Shown piece by piece: positions 1 through 6,850 of a DNA stretch of 28,496 nucleotides; the first letter of the stretch is position 1; the number at the start of each line of letters is the position of its first letter. The stretch is from positions 1 to 28,496 of the forward strand of contig CAZOPF010000079.1 of NCBI GenBank assembly GCA_964581605.1, read 5' to 3'. Origin of the DNA: CAADGU01 sp964581605 (GTDB lineage: Bacteria; Chloroflexota; Anaerolineae; Promineifilales; Promineifilaceae). The translations under genes were made by a program, and so were the position numbers. Below the pieces are notes generated by a model. That model was given only the letters and a program-made list of their open reading frames with translations, was not told the origin of the DNA and did not search any database.

Positions 1-40
1 CACTCAAACACTCAATCACTCAATCACTCAATCACTCATT
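1..40. repeat. Period-8 degenerate tandem array (CACTCAAT word)
   Basis: Five consecutive 8-nt units of the form CACTCAAT, with changes at unit ends, fill the window edge up to the minE stop codon. The array may continue to the left of the window. It belongs to the same class as the other period-7/8 arrays listed here. No inverted partner is visible inside the window. Confidence 0.9.
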
Positions 41-42
41 TT

Positions 43-309
43 CTACCGACGGCCGTTGGCATGAACCGCCATCAACGGCACTTCGGCCACCAACCGGCTT
101 TCGCGCTCATCCTGGTCAACGTTCACCACCACATCCTCCGGGTTAATATCCAGGTGCTTCACAAAAACCTGAATGATCTCATCCTTAATTTGCGCTAACA
201 CACCCGGTGACACATCGCTGCGGTCGTGAATGAGAACCATTTGCAGACGTTTTTTAGCCGTTACCCCACTCTTTTCGTCTCTGCCCAATAATTTGTCTAT
301 CCAGTTCAT
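43..309 (-). CDS. minE: Cell division topological specificity factor MinE
   Basis: An 88-residue protein of normal MinE length. The N-terminal MNWIDKLLGR is the short amphipathic membrane-binding and MinD-contacting segment. It is followed by KKRLQMVLIHDR (the MinD-stimulating helix/strand), then the dimerisation domain with IKDEIIQVFVKH. MinE activates MinD ATPase and drives the Min proteins off the membrane, keeping the division inhibitor away from mid-cell. The ATG at 309 is preferred because GGAGAGGG lies just upstream; an in-frame TTG at 324 would add five residues but falls in repeat DNA. It is the last gene of the minC-minD-minE unit. Confidence 0.93.
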   Translation of the reverse strand: MNWIDKLLGRDEKSGVTAKKRLQMVLIHDRSDVSPGVLAQIKDEIIQVFVKHLDINPEDVVVNVDQDERESRLVAEVPLMAVHANGRR

Positions 310-320
310 CGCCCTCTCCG

Positions 321-390
321 TCAATGGTCAATTGGCAATTGATAATTGGCAATTGATAATTGGCAATTGTCAATTGATAATTGTCAATTG
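321..390. repeat. Period-7 degenerate tandem array between minD and minE
   Basis: Ten consecutive heptamers, mostly GCAATTG, ATAATTG and TCAATTG, occupy the minE-minD gap with the 7-nt register unbroken. AATTG/CAATT is self-complementary, so the array can fold on itself. The minD stop codon (TGA, 386-384) and its last Asn codon lie in the array. Confidence 0.93.
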
Positions 391-1181
391 AACAGGCTGC
401 TCAACTTATCGAAAAAGCTATTCTTTGCTTTCAATTCCATGAAGGGTACATCATTACCTTCCAAACGGCTGGCGATATTGCGAAACGCCTGGCTGGCGCT
501 GGCCCCGTTCGAGCCGTTCATGGCTACGGGTGTTCCCTGGTTTGAACCAATTAAAATGTGCTCATCCTCAGGAATCACACCGATGAGTTGTATAGCCAGA
601 ATATCAATAATATCTTCAATGGAGAGCATATCGCCCCGGCTGACCATTGCCGGTTTAACACGGTTGACAATGAGACGGCCAGGCCCTTTTTCTTCTGCTT
701 CAATGAGACCAATGATCCGGTCAGCATCACGCACGGCCGAAACTTCCGGGTTGGTGACAATGAGCACCTGGTCGGTGGGGGCAATGGCATTACGAAAACC
801 ACGTTCAATGCCGGCCGGGGAATCAATGATGATGTAGTCCATCTCCTGGCGTAGTTCATTGCACACCAATACCATGTCGGAAGGGCTGACGGCCGATTTG
901 TCGCGGGTTTGGGCGGCCGGGATGAGGTACAGTTCCGGGTGGCGTTTGTCTTTGATCATCGCCTGGCGCAGGCGGCAGCGCCCTTCCACCACATCTACCA
1001 GGTCATAGACAATGCGGTTTTCCAGACCCAACACAATGTCCAGATTGCGCAGGCCGATGTCGGCATCTAGGGCCGTTACTTTGCGCCCACGCATGGCCAG
1101 AGCCGTCGCCAGATTGGCAGAGACAGTGGTTTTGCCCACACCGCCTTTGCCTGAGGTTACGGTAATAACTTTTCCGCTCAT
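384..1181 (-). CDS. minD: Septum site-determining ATPase MinD
   Basis: A 265-residue ParA/MinD-family ATPase of standard length. It carries the deviant Walker A GKGGVGKT (residues 11-18), switch region DADIGLRNLD, Walker B-type YIIIDSPAG with the following G, and the NPE motif. The C-terminal NSFFDKLSSLFN is an amphipathic helix of the kind that anchors MinD-ATP to the membrane. MinD recruits MinC as the inhibitor of FtsZ assembly and is displaced by MinE. The ATG at 1181 has a strong Shine-Dalgarno (GGAGGAG). It lies between minC (71 bp upstream) and minE (74 bp downstream); both gaps are filled by heptamer arrays, so the operon carries repeats inside its transcript. Confidence 0.97.
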   Translation of the reverse strand: MSGKVITVTSGKGGVGKTTVSANLATALAMRGRKVTALDADIGLRNLDIVLGLENRIVYDLVDVVEGRCRLRQAMIKDKRHPELYLIPAAQTRDKSAVSPSDMVLVCNELRQEMDYIIIDSPAGIERGFRNAIAPTDQVLIVTNPEVSAVRDADRIIGLIEAEEKGPGRLIVNRVKPAMVSRGDMLSIEDIIDILAIQLIGVIPEDEHILIGSNQGTPVAMNGSNGASASQAFRNIASRLEGNDVPFMELKAKNSFFDKLSSLFN

Positions 1182-1200
1182 AAGAGTCTCCTCCGGAGGA

Positions 1201-1256
1201 GATTGGAGAGTAGAGATTGAAGATTGTAAATCTCTGCTCTCTAACCTCTAATTCCC
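1201..1256. repeat. Period-7 hairpin array between minC and minD
   Basis: Eight heptamers: four related to GATTGNA, then four of the complementary class (AATCTCT, GCTCTCT, AACCTCT, AATTCCC). GAGAG-t-AGAGATT (1206-1218) pairs with AATCTCT-g-CTCTC (1229-1241), giving a hairpin of about 13 bp. The stop codon and last two residue codons of minC lie inside the array. Confidence 0.9.
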
Positions 1257-1976
1257 TGATTTCCACCGTTCGGCGATGATTTGCCCCTCTTTGATGGCTG
1301 CCTGTTCGGGGTAGGGGGCACGGCCGTTTTCATGCGGGGCAATGGCGATCTGGTTGGCGATGCGCAGTTGGGTGGGGTTGAGGTCGAGGGCACAGATTAC
1401 GGCCGTGTCATCACCCATGGCCCCGGCATGAACCAGCCCACGCAGCCGTCCCCAAACCAATACGTCGCCACCAGCAATAATTTCCGCTCCGGCATTCACA
1501 TCACCAATAATGACCACATCTCCTTCATGCAAAATAGAACGGCCAGAACGCAGCGTTTCTCGCAGCAGCAAAACGCCAGCATCGGGATGATTGGAATGGG
1601 CCTGTGGCCGATTGCTGGCTGGCTCGGTCGGCGAGATCAGAGCATTTCCGTCCAGGTCGGTCTGGCTACCGGCCAGGCGGATGGCTAAATCCAACTCGCG
1701 GGCGGCCACCCGCGTGTCGGCATCATCCGCCAGGACGGCCCACAATTCCAGGTTGTGTTCCATGAAGAGGCGCTGCAATTGCAAAATTTGGGCTTTGTCT
1801 AACGGCCGTGACTCCACCTGCAACGCCACCCGGCTGCCTTGAAAAAAAGCACCCTTTTGAGCCAATTCAGTCTGTAACTGCGCACACATATCATCATACG
1901 ACCCCTCCGTGGTGGTCGTAATTAGTAATCCTTCCCGAATCCCTTTGACGCGCAGTTGTTGTGCTTCTTGAATCAT
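1248..1976 (-). CDS. minC: Septum site-determining protein MinC
   Basis: A 242-residue MinC. The N-terminal domain (about 1-100) is the variable FtsZ-antagonist part. The linker is rich in Pro, Ser and Asn. The C-terminal beta-helical domain (about 130-225) holds the family signature GDVNAGAEIIAGGDVLVWG and then RLRGLVHAGA, which binds MinD and copolymerises with it. The ATG at 1976 is immediately preceded by an in-frame GTG at 1979; neither has a good Shine-Dalgarno, so the exact start is uncertain by one codon. It is the first gene of the minus-strand min operon, with a good promoter about 80 bp upstream. The last residues are encoded by the heptamer array downstream. Confidence 0.95.
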   Translation of the reverse strand: MIQEAQQLRVKGIREGLLITTTTEGSYDDMCAQLQTELAQKGAFFQGSRVALQVESRPLDKAQILQLQRLFMEHNLELWAVLADDADTRVAARELDLAIRLAGSQTDLDGNALISPTEPASNRPQAHSNHPDAGVLLLRETLRSGRSILHEGDVVIIGDVNAGAEIIAGGDVLVWGRLRGLVHAGAMGDDTAVICALDLNPTQLRIANQIAIAPHENGRAPYPEQAAIKEGQIIAERWKSGN

Positions 1977-2032
1977 CACACAGTCAATCTATATCCTATA
2001 CTTATGTCAAACTGTTTGCCTATGTGGGATAC

Positions 2033-2065
2033 TACAACAAAACAGAGTGTTGTAATAATACAACA
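2033..2065. promoter_or_regulatory. Candidate operator: three TACAACA/TGTTGTA half-sites at the min promoter
   Basis: TACAACA (2033-2039), TGTTGTA (2048-2054) and TACAACA (2059-2065) form two overlapping inverted repeats with 8-nt and 4-nt spacers. The second pair is centred on the -10 box of the minus-strand promoter and the first pair covers the expected start site. This position is typical for a repressor operator. The binding protein is unknown. Confidence 0.5.
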
Positions 2066-2083
2066 AATGTGAAAGCGTGGCAA
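2055..2083 (-). promoter_or_regulatory. Predicted sigma70-type promoter of the minCDE operon
   Basis: Read on the minus strand the sequence gives TTGCCA (2083-2078), a 17-nt spacer and TATTAT (2060-2055). Both boxes match the sigma70 consensus well and the spacing is ideal. Transcription would begin near 2048, leaving a leader of about 70 nt before minC. Confidence 0.65.
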
Positions 2084-2099
2084 TACCCTGATGCCCTGC

Positions 2100-2169
2100 A
2101 ATCGGTAAACAGTAATCGGTGAGTCGAAGCCCAATAACCGATTACTGATTGCTGATTACCGATAACCGC
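2100..2169. repeat. Period-7 hairpin array between amrS and minC
   Basis: Ten heptamers in one register: AATCGGT, AAACAGT, AATCGGT on the left, then TAACCGA, TTACTGA, TTGCTGA, TTACCGA on the right. The arms (2101-2120 and 2136-2163) are reverse complements except for one extra heptamer on the right, which would bulge out. The array contains the amrS stop codon and its last codons. It may also act as the amrS transcript end. Confidence 0.93.
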
Positions 2170-3233
2170 ACGGGCAACCGACGGCGGCCCCAGTGGCCGG
2201 GTTGGGGGGCAAAGACACCGGCACAGGGTGTATGGCAAGAGGGGCAACGGCCGTCGGCCGTTAAGCGATACGCCTTCAAATCATACCAATCCCGTTCAAT
2301 CAGTTTTGTGCCGCAGCTATGGCAGAAGGTGGTATCTCCGGCCGCATCATGCACATTGCCGGTGTAGGCGTAGCGAATGCCATTTTTCCGGGCGATGTTG
2401 CGGGCACGGGTGAGTGTGGCTGGCGGGGTACGGGGTACATCCATCATCTTGTAATCCGGGTGGAAGGCAGAAAAGTGCATCGGCACATCCGGCCCCAATT
2501 CCGTAACCACCCACTGGGTCATCTCTTCAAATTCCTTGTCGGAATCGTTCCAGCCGGGAATGACCAGATTGGTGATTTCAAACCAGACATTTGTTTCATG
2601 TTTGAGATAGCGTAAGGTGTCCAGCACCGGCTCCAATTCGGCCGCACACAGTTTTTGGTAAAACGCTGGCGTAAAGCCCTTCAAATCCACATTGGCGGCA
2701 TCCATGTACTGATAAAATTCGCGGCGCGATTTGTCGCACATGTACCCGGCCGTCACGGCCACCGAGTTGATGCCGTGCTCACGGCAGGCCAGGGCTACGT
2801 CAATAGCGTATTCCATGAAGATGACGGGGTCGTTGTAGGTGAAGGCGACGCTGGCGCAGCCCAATTGTTCGGCGGCGTGAGCGATGGTTTCCGGGTCAGC
2901 CTGGTCGGCCAGGGTATCAATTTCGCGGGATTTGCTGATGTCCCAGTTCTGGCAAAATTTGCAGGCCAGGTTGCAACCGGCCGTGCCAAAGCTGAGGATA
3001 GGCGTGCCCGGCCAAAAGTGGTTGAGCGGCTTTTTTTCAATGGGGTCTACACAATAGCCGCTGGAACGGCCGTAGGTGGTGAGCACAATCTGGTCATCCT
3101 GCCGCATCCGCACAAAACACATACCCCGCTGCCCCTCGTCCAGCTTGCAGGCCCGCGGGCAGACATCACACTGGATACGGCCGTTAGCCAGTAGATGCCA
3201 ATACTTTGTCGGAAAATAATCTGGTTGGTTCAT
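2142..3233 (-). CDS. amrS: Radical SAM enzyme AmrS (AmmeMemoRadiSam family)
   Basis: A 363-residue radical SAM protein. The cluster motif is CNLACKFCQNW after FGTAGC, the typical CxxxCxxC arrangement of the AmrS family. An N-terminal CDVCPRACKL segment and C-terminal CHSC...CPSCHTPC pairs probably bind metal. The family is named from its frequent linkage with Memo- and AMMECR1-like proteins, and its substrate is not firmly established. The start at 3233 (MNQPDYFPTKYW) is chosen because a GGGGG-rich Shine-Dalgarno lies just upstream; a longer frame to 3314 has no support. The final residues (about SVISNQ) are read from the downstream heptamer array, so the C-terminus looks acquired from repeat DNA. 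No Memo or AMMECR1 partner is in the window. An older alternative name is pyruvate formate-lyase-activating enzyme-like. Confidence 0.88.
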   Translation of the reverse strand: MNQPDYFPTKYWHLLANGRIQCDVCPRACKLDEGQRGMCFVRMRQDDQIVLTTYGRSSGYCVDPIEKKPLNHFWPGTPILSFGTAGCNLACKFCQNWDISKSREIDTLADQADPETIAHAAEQLGCASVAFTYNDPVIFMEYAIDVALACREHGINSVAVTAGYMCDKSRREFYQYMDAANVDLKGFTPAFYQKLCAAELEPVLDTLRYLKHETNVWFEITNLVIPGWNDSDKEFEEMTQWVVTELGPDVPMHFSAFHPDYKMMDVPRTPPATLTRARNIARKNGIRYAYTGNVHDAAGDTTFCHSCGTKLIERDWYDLKAYRLTADGRCPSCHTPCAGVFAPQPGHWGRRRLPVRLSVISNQ

Positions 3234-3413
3234 CTCATTTCCCCCTGAGGATAATGTATCCCCGTAATCCTGAGCACAGTATACTACAAAATGATGGTTG
3301 ATGGCTGGCGGCAACGATGGCTGGCAGCTTGTACCGGGGCCTGGCCACTAACCACCAGCCACTATTGATGAAGGGGGTTCTTCAGTTTTGGCCCTGTGCC
3401 GGGGGTAATGGAT

Positions 3414-4526
3414 TCAGGCCATAAACTCGTCCATCGCGGCAAACAGCTCTTCCATGTCAGCCATTTGCAGGTCGCCCATGTGAGCGATGCGGAAGGTTTT
3501 GCCTTTGAGGTTGCCGTAACCATCAGAGATGATCATCCCTTTGGTACGCAGGAATTTATTGAGGGCAGAGATGTCAATTTCCAGATTGTTTACGGCCGTT
3601 GTGACTGTGGGCGACTCATAGCCCGGTGCAGCAAACAGGGTGAATCCTTTGCCCGTTACCCACTCAATGGTGCGGTCACGCATTGCCAGATGGCGGGCAA
3701 TGCGGGGTTTCATCCCTTCGGCCAGGATATGGCTCAGTTGCACATCGGCCGCATACAACAGCGAGATGGGGGTGGTGGCTGATGTCTGGTTCTTTTGTAA
3801 AAAGTTGTCCATATCCACAAAATCAAAATAAAGTCCCCGGTTCGGTACCGTTTTGGCTTTTTCCATTGCCCGCTGTGAAACGGCGCAAAAGGCCAACCCT
3901 GGCGGCAGGGCAAAAGCCTTCTGGCTGGAGGTAAACAACACATCCAGATCCCAATCGTCAAACGGCAGATAGGCGCCAGAGAGGCTGCTCACTGCGTCTA
4001 CAATGATGATAATGTCGTTTCCATTGGGCAGGGCACGGACTGCTTTGGCAATTTCGCCAACGGGGCTGGCGACGCCGGTGCTGGTTTCATTATGCGCCAG
4101 GGTAACAGCATCAAATTCGCCACTGGAAAGCCTTTCTGCCAGTGGTTCTGGCAAAATGGCCTGCCCCCATTCCACTGCGAAAATTTCGTTGGCTTTGCCG
4201 TTGGCGGCGGTGATTTCTGCCATGCGTTTGCTGAAGGCGCCGTTGACGCAGTTGAGCACTTTCTTGTTGACGGTGCAGCGCACTGAGCCTTCCATGAGAC
4301 CGGTGCCGGTAGCGGCCGCAATCAAAACGCGCCGCTCTGTCATAAAAACTTGCTGTAACTTTGGCTCAATGCTGGCGATCAGATCGGAACACTCCCGCAT
4401 CCGATGCCCCGTCATCCAATTGCCTTGTGCGTCTAAAATTTCGGGGCGAACTTCAGTGGGGCCAGGGATGAACAGTTTGATATGTGGCGTGGATTGCCTG
4501 AAAGAATTTTGATTCGAGTTTGTCAT
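3414..4526 (-). CDS. Class V PLP-dependent aminotransferase (serine/alanine-glyoxylate type)
   Basis: A 370-residue fold type I aminotransferase. The conserved N-terminus is LFIPGPTEV (18-26), substrate region HNETSTG (145-151), cofactor Asp in IIVDAVSS (D177) and Schiff-base lysine in SSQKAFALPPG (K203). The family converts amino groups between serine, alanine, phosphoserine and keto acids such as pyruvate, glyoxylate or phosphohydroxypyruvate. The SerB-like phosphatase directly upstream in the same unit makes phosphoserine aminotransferase a reasonable reading, though sequence alone does not fix the substrate. The ATG at 4526 gives a 74-nt overlap with the upstream gene; no later start can be used without cutting the conserved N-terminus. 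AGGAG lies about 15 nt upstream, which is rather far. Confidence 0.85.
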   Translation of the reverse strand: MTNSNQNSFRQSTPHIKLFIPGPTEVRPEILDAQGNWMTGHRMRECSDLIASIEPKLQQVFMTERRVLIAAATGTGLMEGSVRCTVNKKVLNCVNGAFSKRMAEITAANGKANEIFAVEWGQAILPEPLAERLSSGEFDAVTLAHNETSTGVASPVGEIAKAVRALPNGNDIIIIVDAVSSLSGAYLPFDDWDLDVLFTSSQKAFALPPGLAFCAVSQRAMEKAKTVPNRGLYFDFVDMDNFLQKNQTSATTPISLLYAADVQLSHILAEGMKPRIARHLAMRDRTIEWVTGKGFTLFAAPGYESPTVTTAVNNLEIDISALNKFLRTKGMIISDGYGNLKGKTFRIAHMGDLQMADMEELFAAMDEFMA

Positions 4527-5343
4527 GGTTAAAACTTAAAGCTCCTGTTTGAATGAGTTGGTATCCTTTTGCAAAGGTGGAAAAGTAGGGGGTGTTTTGT
4601 AGCCGACGGCCGACGGCCGGCCCGGCCGCCAAAATGAGCAAGGGGGCCAGACTGGAGCTGTGCAAATAAACCGGGGCTTCGCGGCGCACACGCGGCCGTT
4701 CCACCACACCGCCATAGCCCACAAACAGGCTTACCCCTTTGCCCGCCAGCAGGTCGCTGCTGCCGTCGCCAATCAGCAGGCTACGGCCGTAGGCCAGTTC
4801 CGGTTCGCCATGTTGCTCTGCCAGCAATTCCTGCACAATCTGGGCCTTGCCATCGCTGACGGTGAGCGCGCCCTCTTCATAATCCAGGTAACAGCCTGAT
4901 TCCGGCGCATCAACATCAGATGGCCGTTTTTCCCACCAACGGCCGGTAAGCTGGTTGTAATCTACATGCACAGCACGGATATGGCTGCGGGGCACACCTA
5001 GATGGACGCCAAATTCAGCTACCGGCTCGGCCAATCCACCACTGATGATGTATACTTGATGCCCCAACGCTTGCAGCGCGGCAATCACTTCCCGGGCATC
5101 TTCCACGATATGCCGTTTGTAGATACGTCGGATTTCCCGAATCTGTTCACGGGTGGGTTTGATGGCTTGTAGCCGTTTGGCATACACGTCGGCCAGGTCT
5201 AGTTTGCCATCCATAGCGGCATGGGTCAGCACTTCTACGCGCCATTTTTTGCCGGCCATTTCAGCCAGAATGTCTATGCCTTCCACGGCCGTTAGCGTGG
5301 AATCGCAGTCAAAAAAGATATGTTCGTATGGAGGCCAGCGCAT
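4453..5343 (-). CDS. HAD-family phosphatase, phosphoserine phosphatase (SerB)-like
   Basis: A 296-residue HAD hydrolase. Motif I is DCDST (D12 nucleophile, D14 acid), followed by EGIDILAEMAG with the glutamate typical of phosphoserine phosphatases. Motif II is IISGG (S101), motif III K166 in DGKAQIV, and motif IV GDGSSD (D193, D197). These assign phosphoserine phosphatase-like chemistry, the last step of serine synthesis, which fits the aminotransferase next door. About 45 residues after the core (from 250) have no obvious match, and the last 24 codons overlap the aminotransferase start. No Shine-Dalgarno is seen before the ATG at 5343 because the leader is repeat DNA. Confidence 0.82.
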   Translation of the reverse strand: MRWPPYEHIFFDCDSTLTAVEGIDILAEMAGKKWRVEVLTHAAMDGKLDLADVYAKRLQAIKPTREQIREIRRIYKRHIVEDAREVIAALQALGHQVYIISGGLAEPVAEFGVHLGVPRSHIRAVHVDYNQLTGRWWEKRPSDVDAPESGCYLDYEEGALTVSDGKAQIVQELLAEQHGEPELAYGRSLLIGDGSSDLLAGKGVSLFVGYGGVVERPRVRREAPVYLHSSSLAPLLILAAGPAVGRRLQNTPYFSTFAKGYQLIQTGALSFNHDKLESKFFQAIHATYQTVHPWPH

Positions 5344-5349
5344 AGTTGT

Positions 5350-5445
5350 GTGTTTAGGTGTTCAGGTGTTTAGTAACCGTGCAGTAATGATGTAATTGAG
5401 TAATTTGGTAATTAGCCGCTTCAATTACTTAATTACCCAATCGCT
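5350..5445. repeat. Period-8 array in the divergent gap, first block
   Basis: Twelve 8-nt units in one register. It starts with GTGTTTAG, GTGTTCAG, GTGTTTAG, changes to units ending GTAATT/AGTAATT, and then inverts to CAATTACT, TAATTACC, CAATCGCT. GTAATT-type and AATTAC-type units can pair across the AGCCGCTT centre. Two different words in one array suggest fusion of two elements. Confidence 0.85.
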
Positions 5446-5458
5446 AACTTATTTGCAA
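5430..5458 (-). promoter_or_regulatory. Possible promoter for the serB-like/aminotransferase unit
   Basis: On the minus strand TTGCAA (5458-5453), a 17-nt spacer and TAATTA (5435-5430) give a moderate sigma70-like match. The -10 box is made of repeat DNA. The leader would be about 80 nt. The call is weak because AT-rich repeat units imitate -10 boxes easily. In the whole 5344-5640 gap I see no convincing plus-strand promoter for the gene at 5641. Confidence 0.3.
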
Positions 5459-5470
5459 ACGATCACTCAG

Positions 5471-5526
5471 GTGTTTAGATGTTCAGGCAGTCACGTAAGT
5501 GGGTGAATCCTTGAACACCTGATAAC
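5471..5526. repeat. Period-8 array in the divergent gap, second block
   Basis: Seven 8-nt units from GTGTTTAG, ATGTTCAG to TTGAACAC, CTGATAAC. CAGGTGTT (5468-5475) is the reverse complement of AACACCTG (5514-5521). This allows a hairpin with a roughly 38-nt loop. It shares words with the first block 25 nt away. Confidence 0.75.
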
Positions 5527-5640
5527 TCTATCACGTTGGATTGTAACGAGTAGGGGAGACATTGACAAAAGTTTCACAATCGGTTCAGGCAGATTGACAC
5601 AGCCTGTGCAGATTAACGGCCGCTTTGGTACACTTGGCTC

Positions 5641-6789
5641 ATGCTTGCCGCACAAATAGGTCAATTATTAGAACGATACCGCTCCGAAATGGTGGATTTA
5701 TTGGCAGCGTTGGTGCTGGCTGAATCGCCTTCATCGGAGCCGGAGAGCCAGACCGGTGTGCAAACCCTCTTGCGCGAGGCTTTTACGCGCCTGGACTATG
5801 ATGTTACCCATCTGCCAGGGGTAAAAACCGGCGGCCATTTGTTAGCCCGGCCGCGCCAGCAAGATCCCGCCCGGCCGCAGCAGCTTTTGGTGGGGCATTG
5901 CGACACGGTATGGCCGATTGGCACACTACGGGAGATGCCGCTTAAAATTGAGGATAATGTGATGTGCGGCCCTGGGGTGTATGATATGAAGGGTGGGCTG
6001 GTGCAGATTCTGTTTGCCCTGCGGGCCTTGCGGGAGTTGGGTTTGCATACGGTAGTAACCCCCATTTGTTTTATTAACTCCGACGAAGAAATTGGCAGCC
6101 CGGAATCCACCCCCCACATTGAACTGTTAGCCCGGCAGGTGTGCCGGGCGTTTATTTTGGAACCAGCATTGGGGCCAACCGGCAAATTGAAAACAGCACG
6201 TAAAGGGGTGGCAAATTACAAAGTGGTCGTTCACGGCCGTGCGGCCCATGCCGGGCTTGATCCCGAAAAAGGGGTGAGTGCCATTCTGGAAATGAGCTAT
6301 ATCATTCAGCAGTTGGCGGCTTTGAATGACACTCACCTGGGTGTGAGCGTGAATGTTGGCATTGTGCAAGGGGGAATGCGTACCAACGTTATTGCCCCGG
6401 AGTGTGTGGCCTGGGTAGATGTGCGGGTCCCCCGGCAGGCAGATACAGAGCGGATTGACACGGCCGTCAATCAACTTTCAGCCACTCTACCTGGGGCGAC
6501 GGTGGAAATTAGTGGCGGCATAGGCCGGGTGCCAATGGAGCCTACCCCCCGTAACCGCCGCCTGTGGGCACAGGCACAAGCCGCCGGAAAACAAATGGGA
6601 TTGGAATTGGCTGAAGGAACGGCTGGCGGCGGTTCAGATGGTAATACCACCAGCCGCTTCACAGCTACGTTGGATGGCCTGGGGCCAGTAGGCGATGGCG
6701 CTCACGCCCGGCATGAGCTTGTGTATGTGGATAAGCTGGTGGAGCGGGCTACCCTTCTGACCCTGTTGTTATTGGCTGACCAGTCGTAA
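5641..6789 (+). CDS. M20-family metallopeptidase (glutamate carboxypeptidase-like)
   Basis: A 382-residue M20 peptidase with all metal and catalytic positions: GHCDTVWP (H86, D88), GPGVYDMKGG (bridging D115), SDEEIGS (catalytic E149, metal E150), LEPA (E174) and GDGAHARHE (H355) near the C-terminus. The dimerisation lid domain (about 185-295) includes GRAAHAG. The closest named group appears to be carboxypeptidase G2-type glutamate carboxypeptidases, but the substrate cannot be set from sequence. No signal peptide is visible, so it is probably cytoplasmic. The ATG at 5641 has no clear Shine-Dalgarno. The histidine kinase gene follows after 61 bp. Confidence 0.88.
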   Translation: MLAAQIGQLLERYRSEMVDLLAALVLAESPSSEPESQTGVQTLLREAFTRLDYDVTHLPGVKTGGHLLARPRQQDPARPQQLLVGHCDTVWPIGTLREMPLKIEDNVMCGPGVYDMKGGLVQILFALRALRELGLHTVVTPICFINSDEEIGSPESTPHIELLARQVCRAFILEPALGPTGKLKTARKGVANYKVVVHGRAAHAGLDPEKGVSAILEMSYIIQQLAALNDTHLGVSVNVGIVQGGMRTNVIAPECVAWVDVRVPRQADTERIDTAVNQLSATLPGATVEISGGIGRVPMEPTPRNRRLWAQAQAAGKQMGLELAEGTAGGGSDGNTTSRFTATLDGLGPVGDGAHARHELVYVDKLVERATLLTLLLLADQS

Positions 6790-6850
6790 CGTGATGGGCC
6801 AGGCTTGTGGCGAGCGTGGCCGAAACATCGCACTACCTGTTGCTAAGTTT

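Noticed and set aside
1..40. CRISPR-like direct repeats at the edge and in other gaps
   Set aside because: Units are 7-8 nt in direct contact, without unique spacers, and no cas genes are present.
346..1251. Plus-strand open frames across minD (for example 346-837 and 558-854)
   Set aside because: They mirror minD, which has full ATPase motifs on the minus strand, and their translations show no recognisable domain or ribosome site.
2142..3233. AmrS as a true pyruvate formate-lyase activating enzyme
   Set aside because: No glycyl radical enzyme is adjacent, and the FGTAGCNLACKFCQNW context and cysteine-rich tail fit the AmmeMemoRadiSam group better.
5562..5599. Two TTGACA hexamers (5562-5567, 5594-5599) as promoter for the M20 gene
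   Set aside because: No acceptable -10 box lies 16-18 nt downstream of either, so I did not call a promoter.
5796..6662. Minus-strand frames within the M20 peptidase gene
   Set aside because: The plus-strand protein carries every M20 metal ligand in one frame; the reverse frames look like composition shadows.
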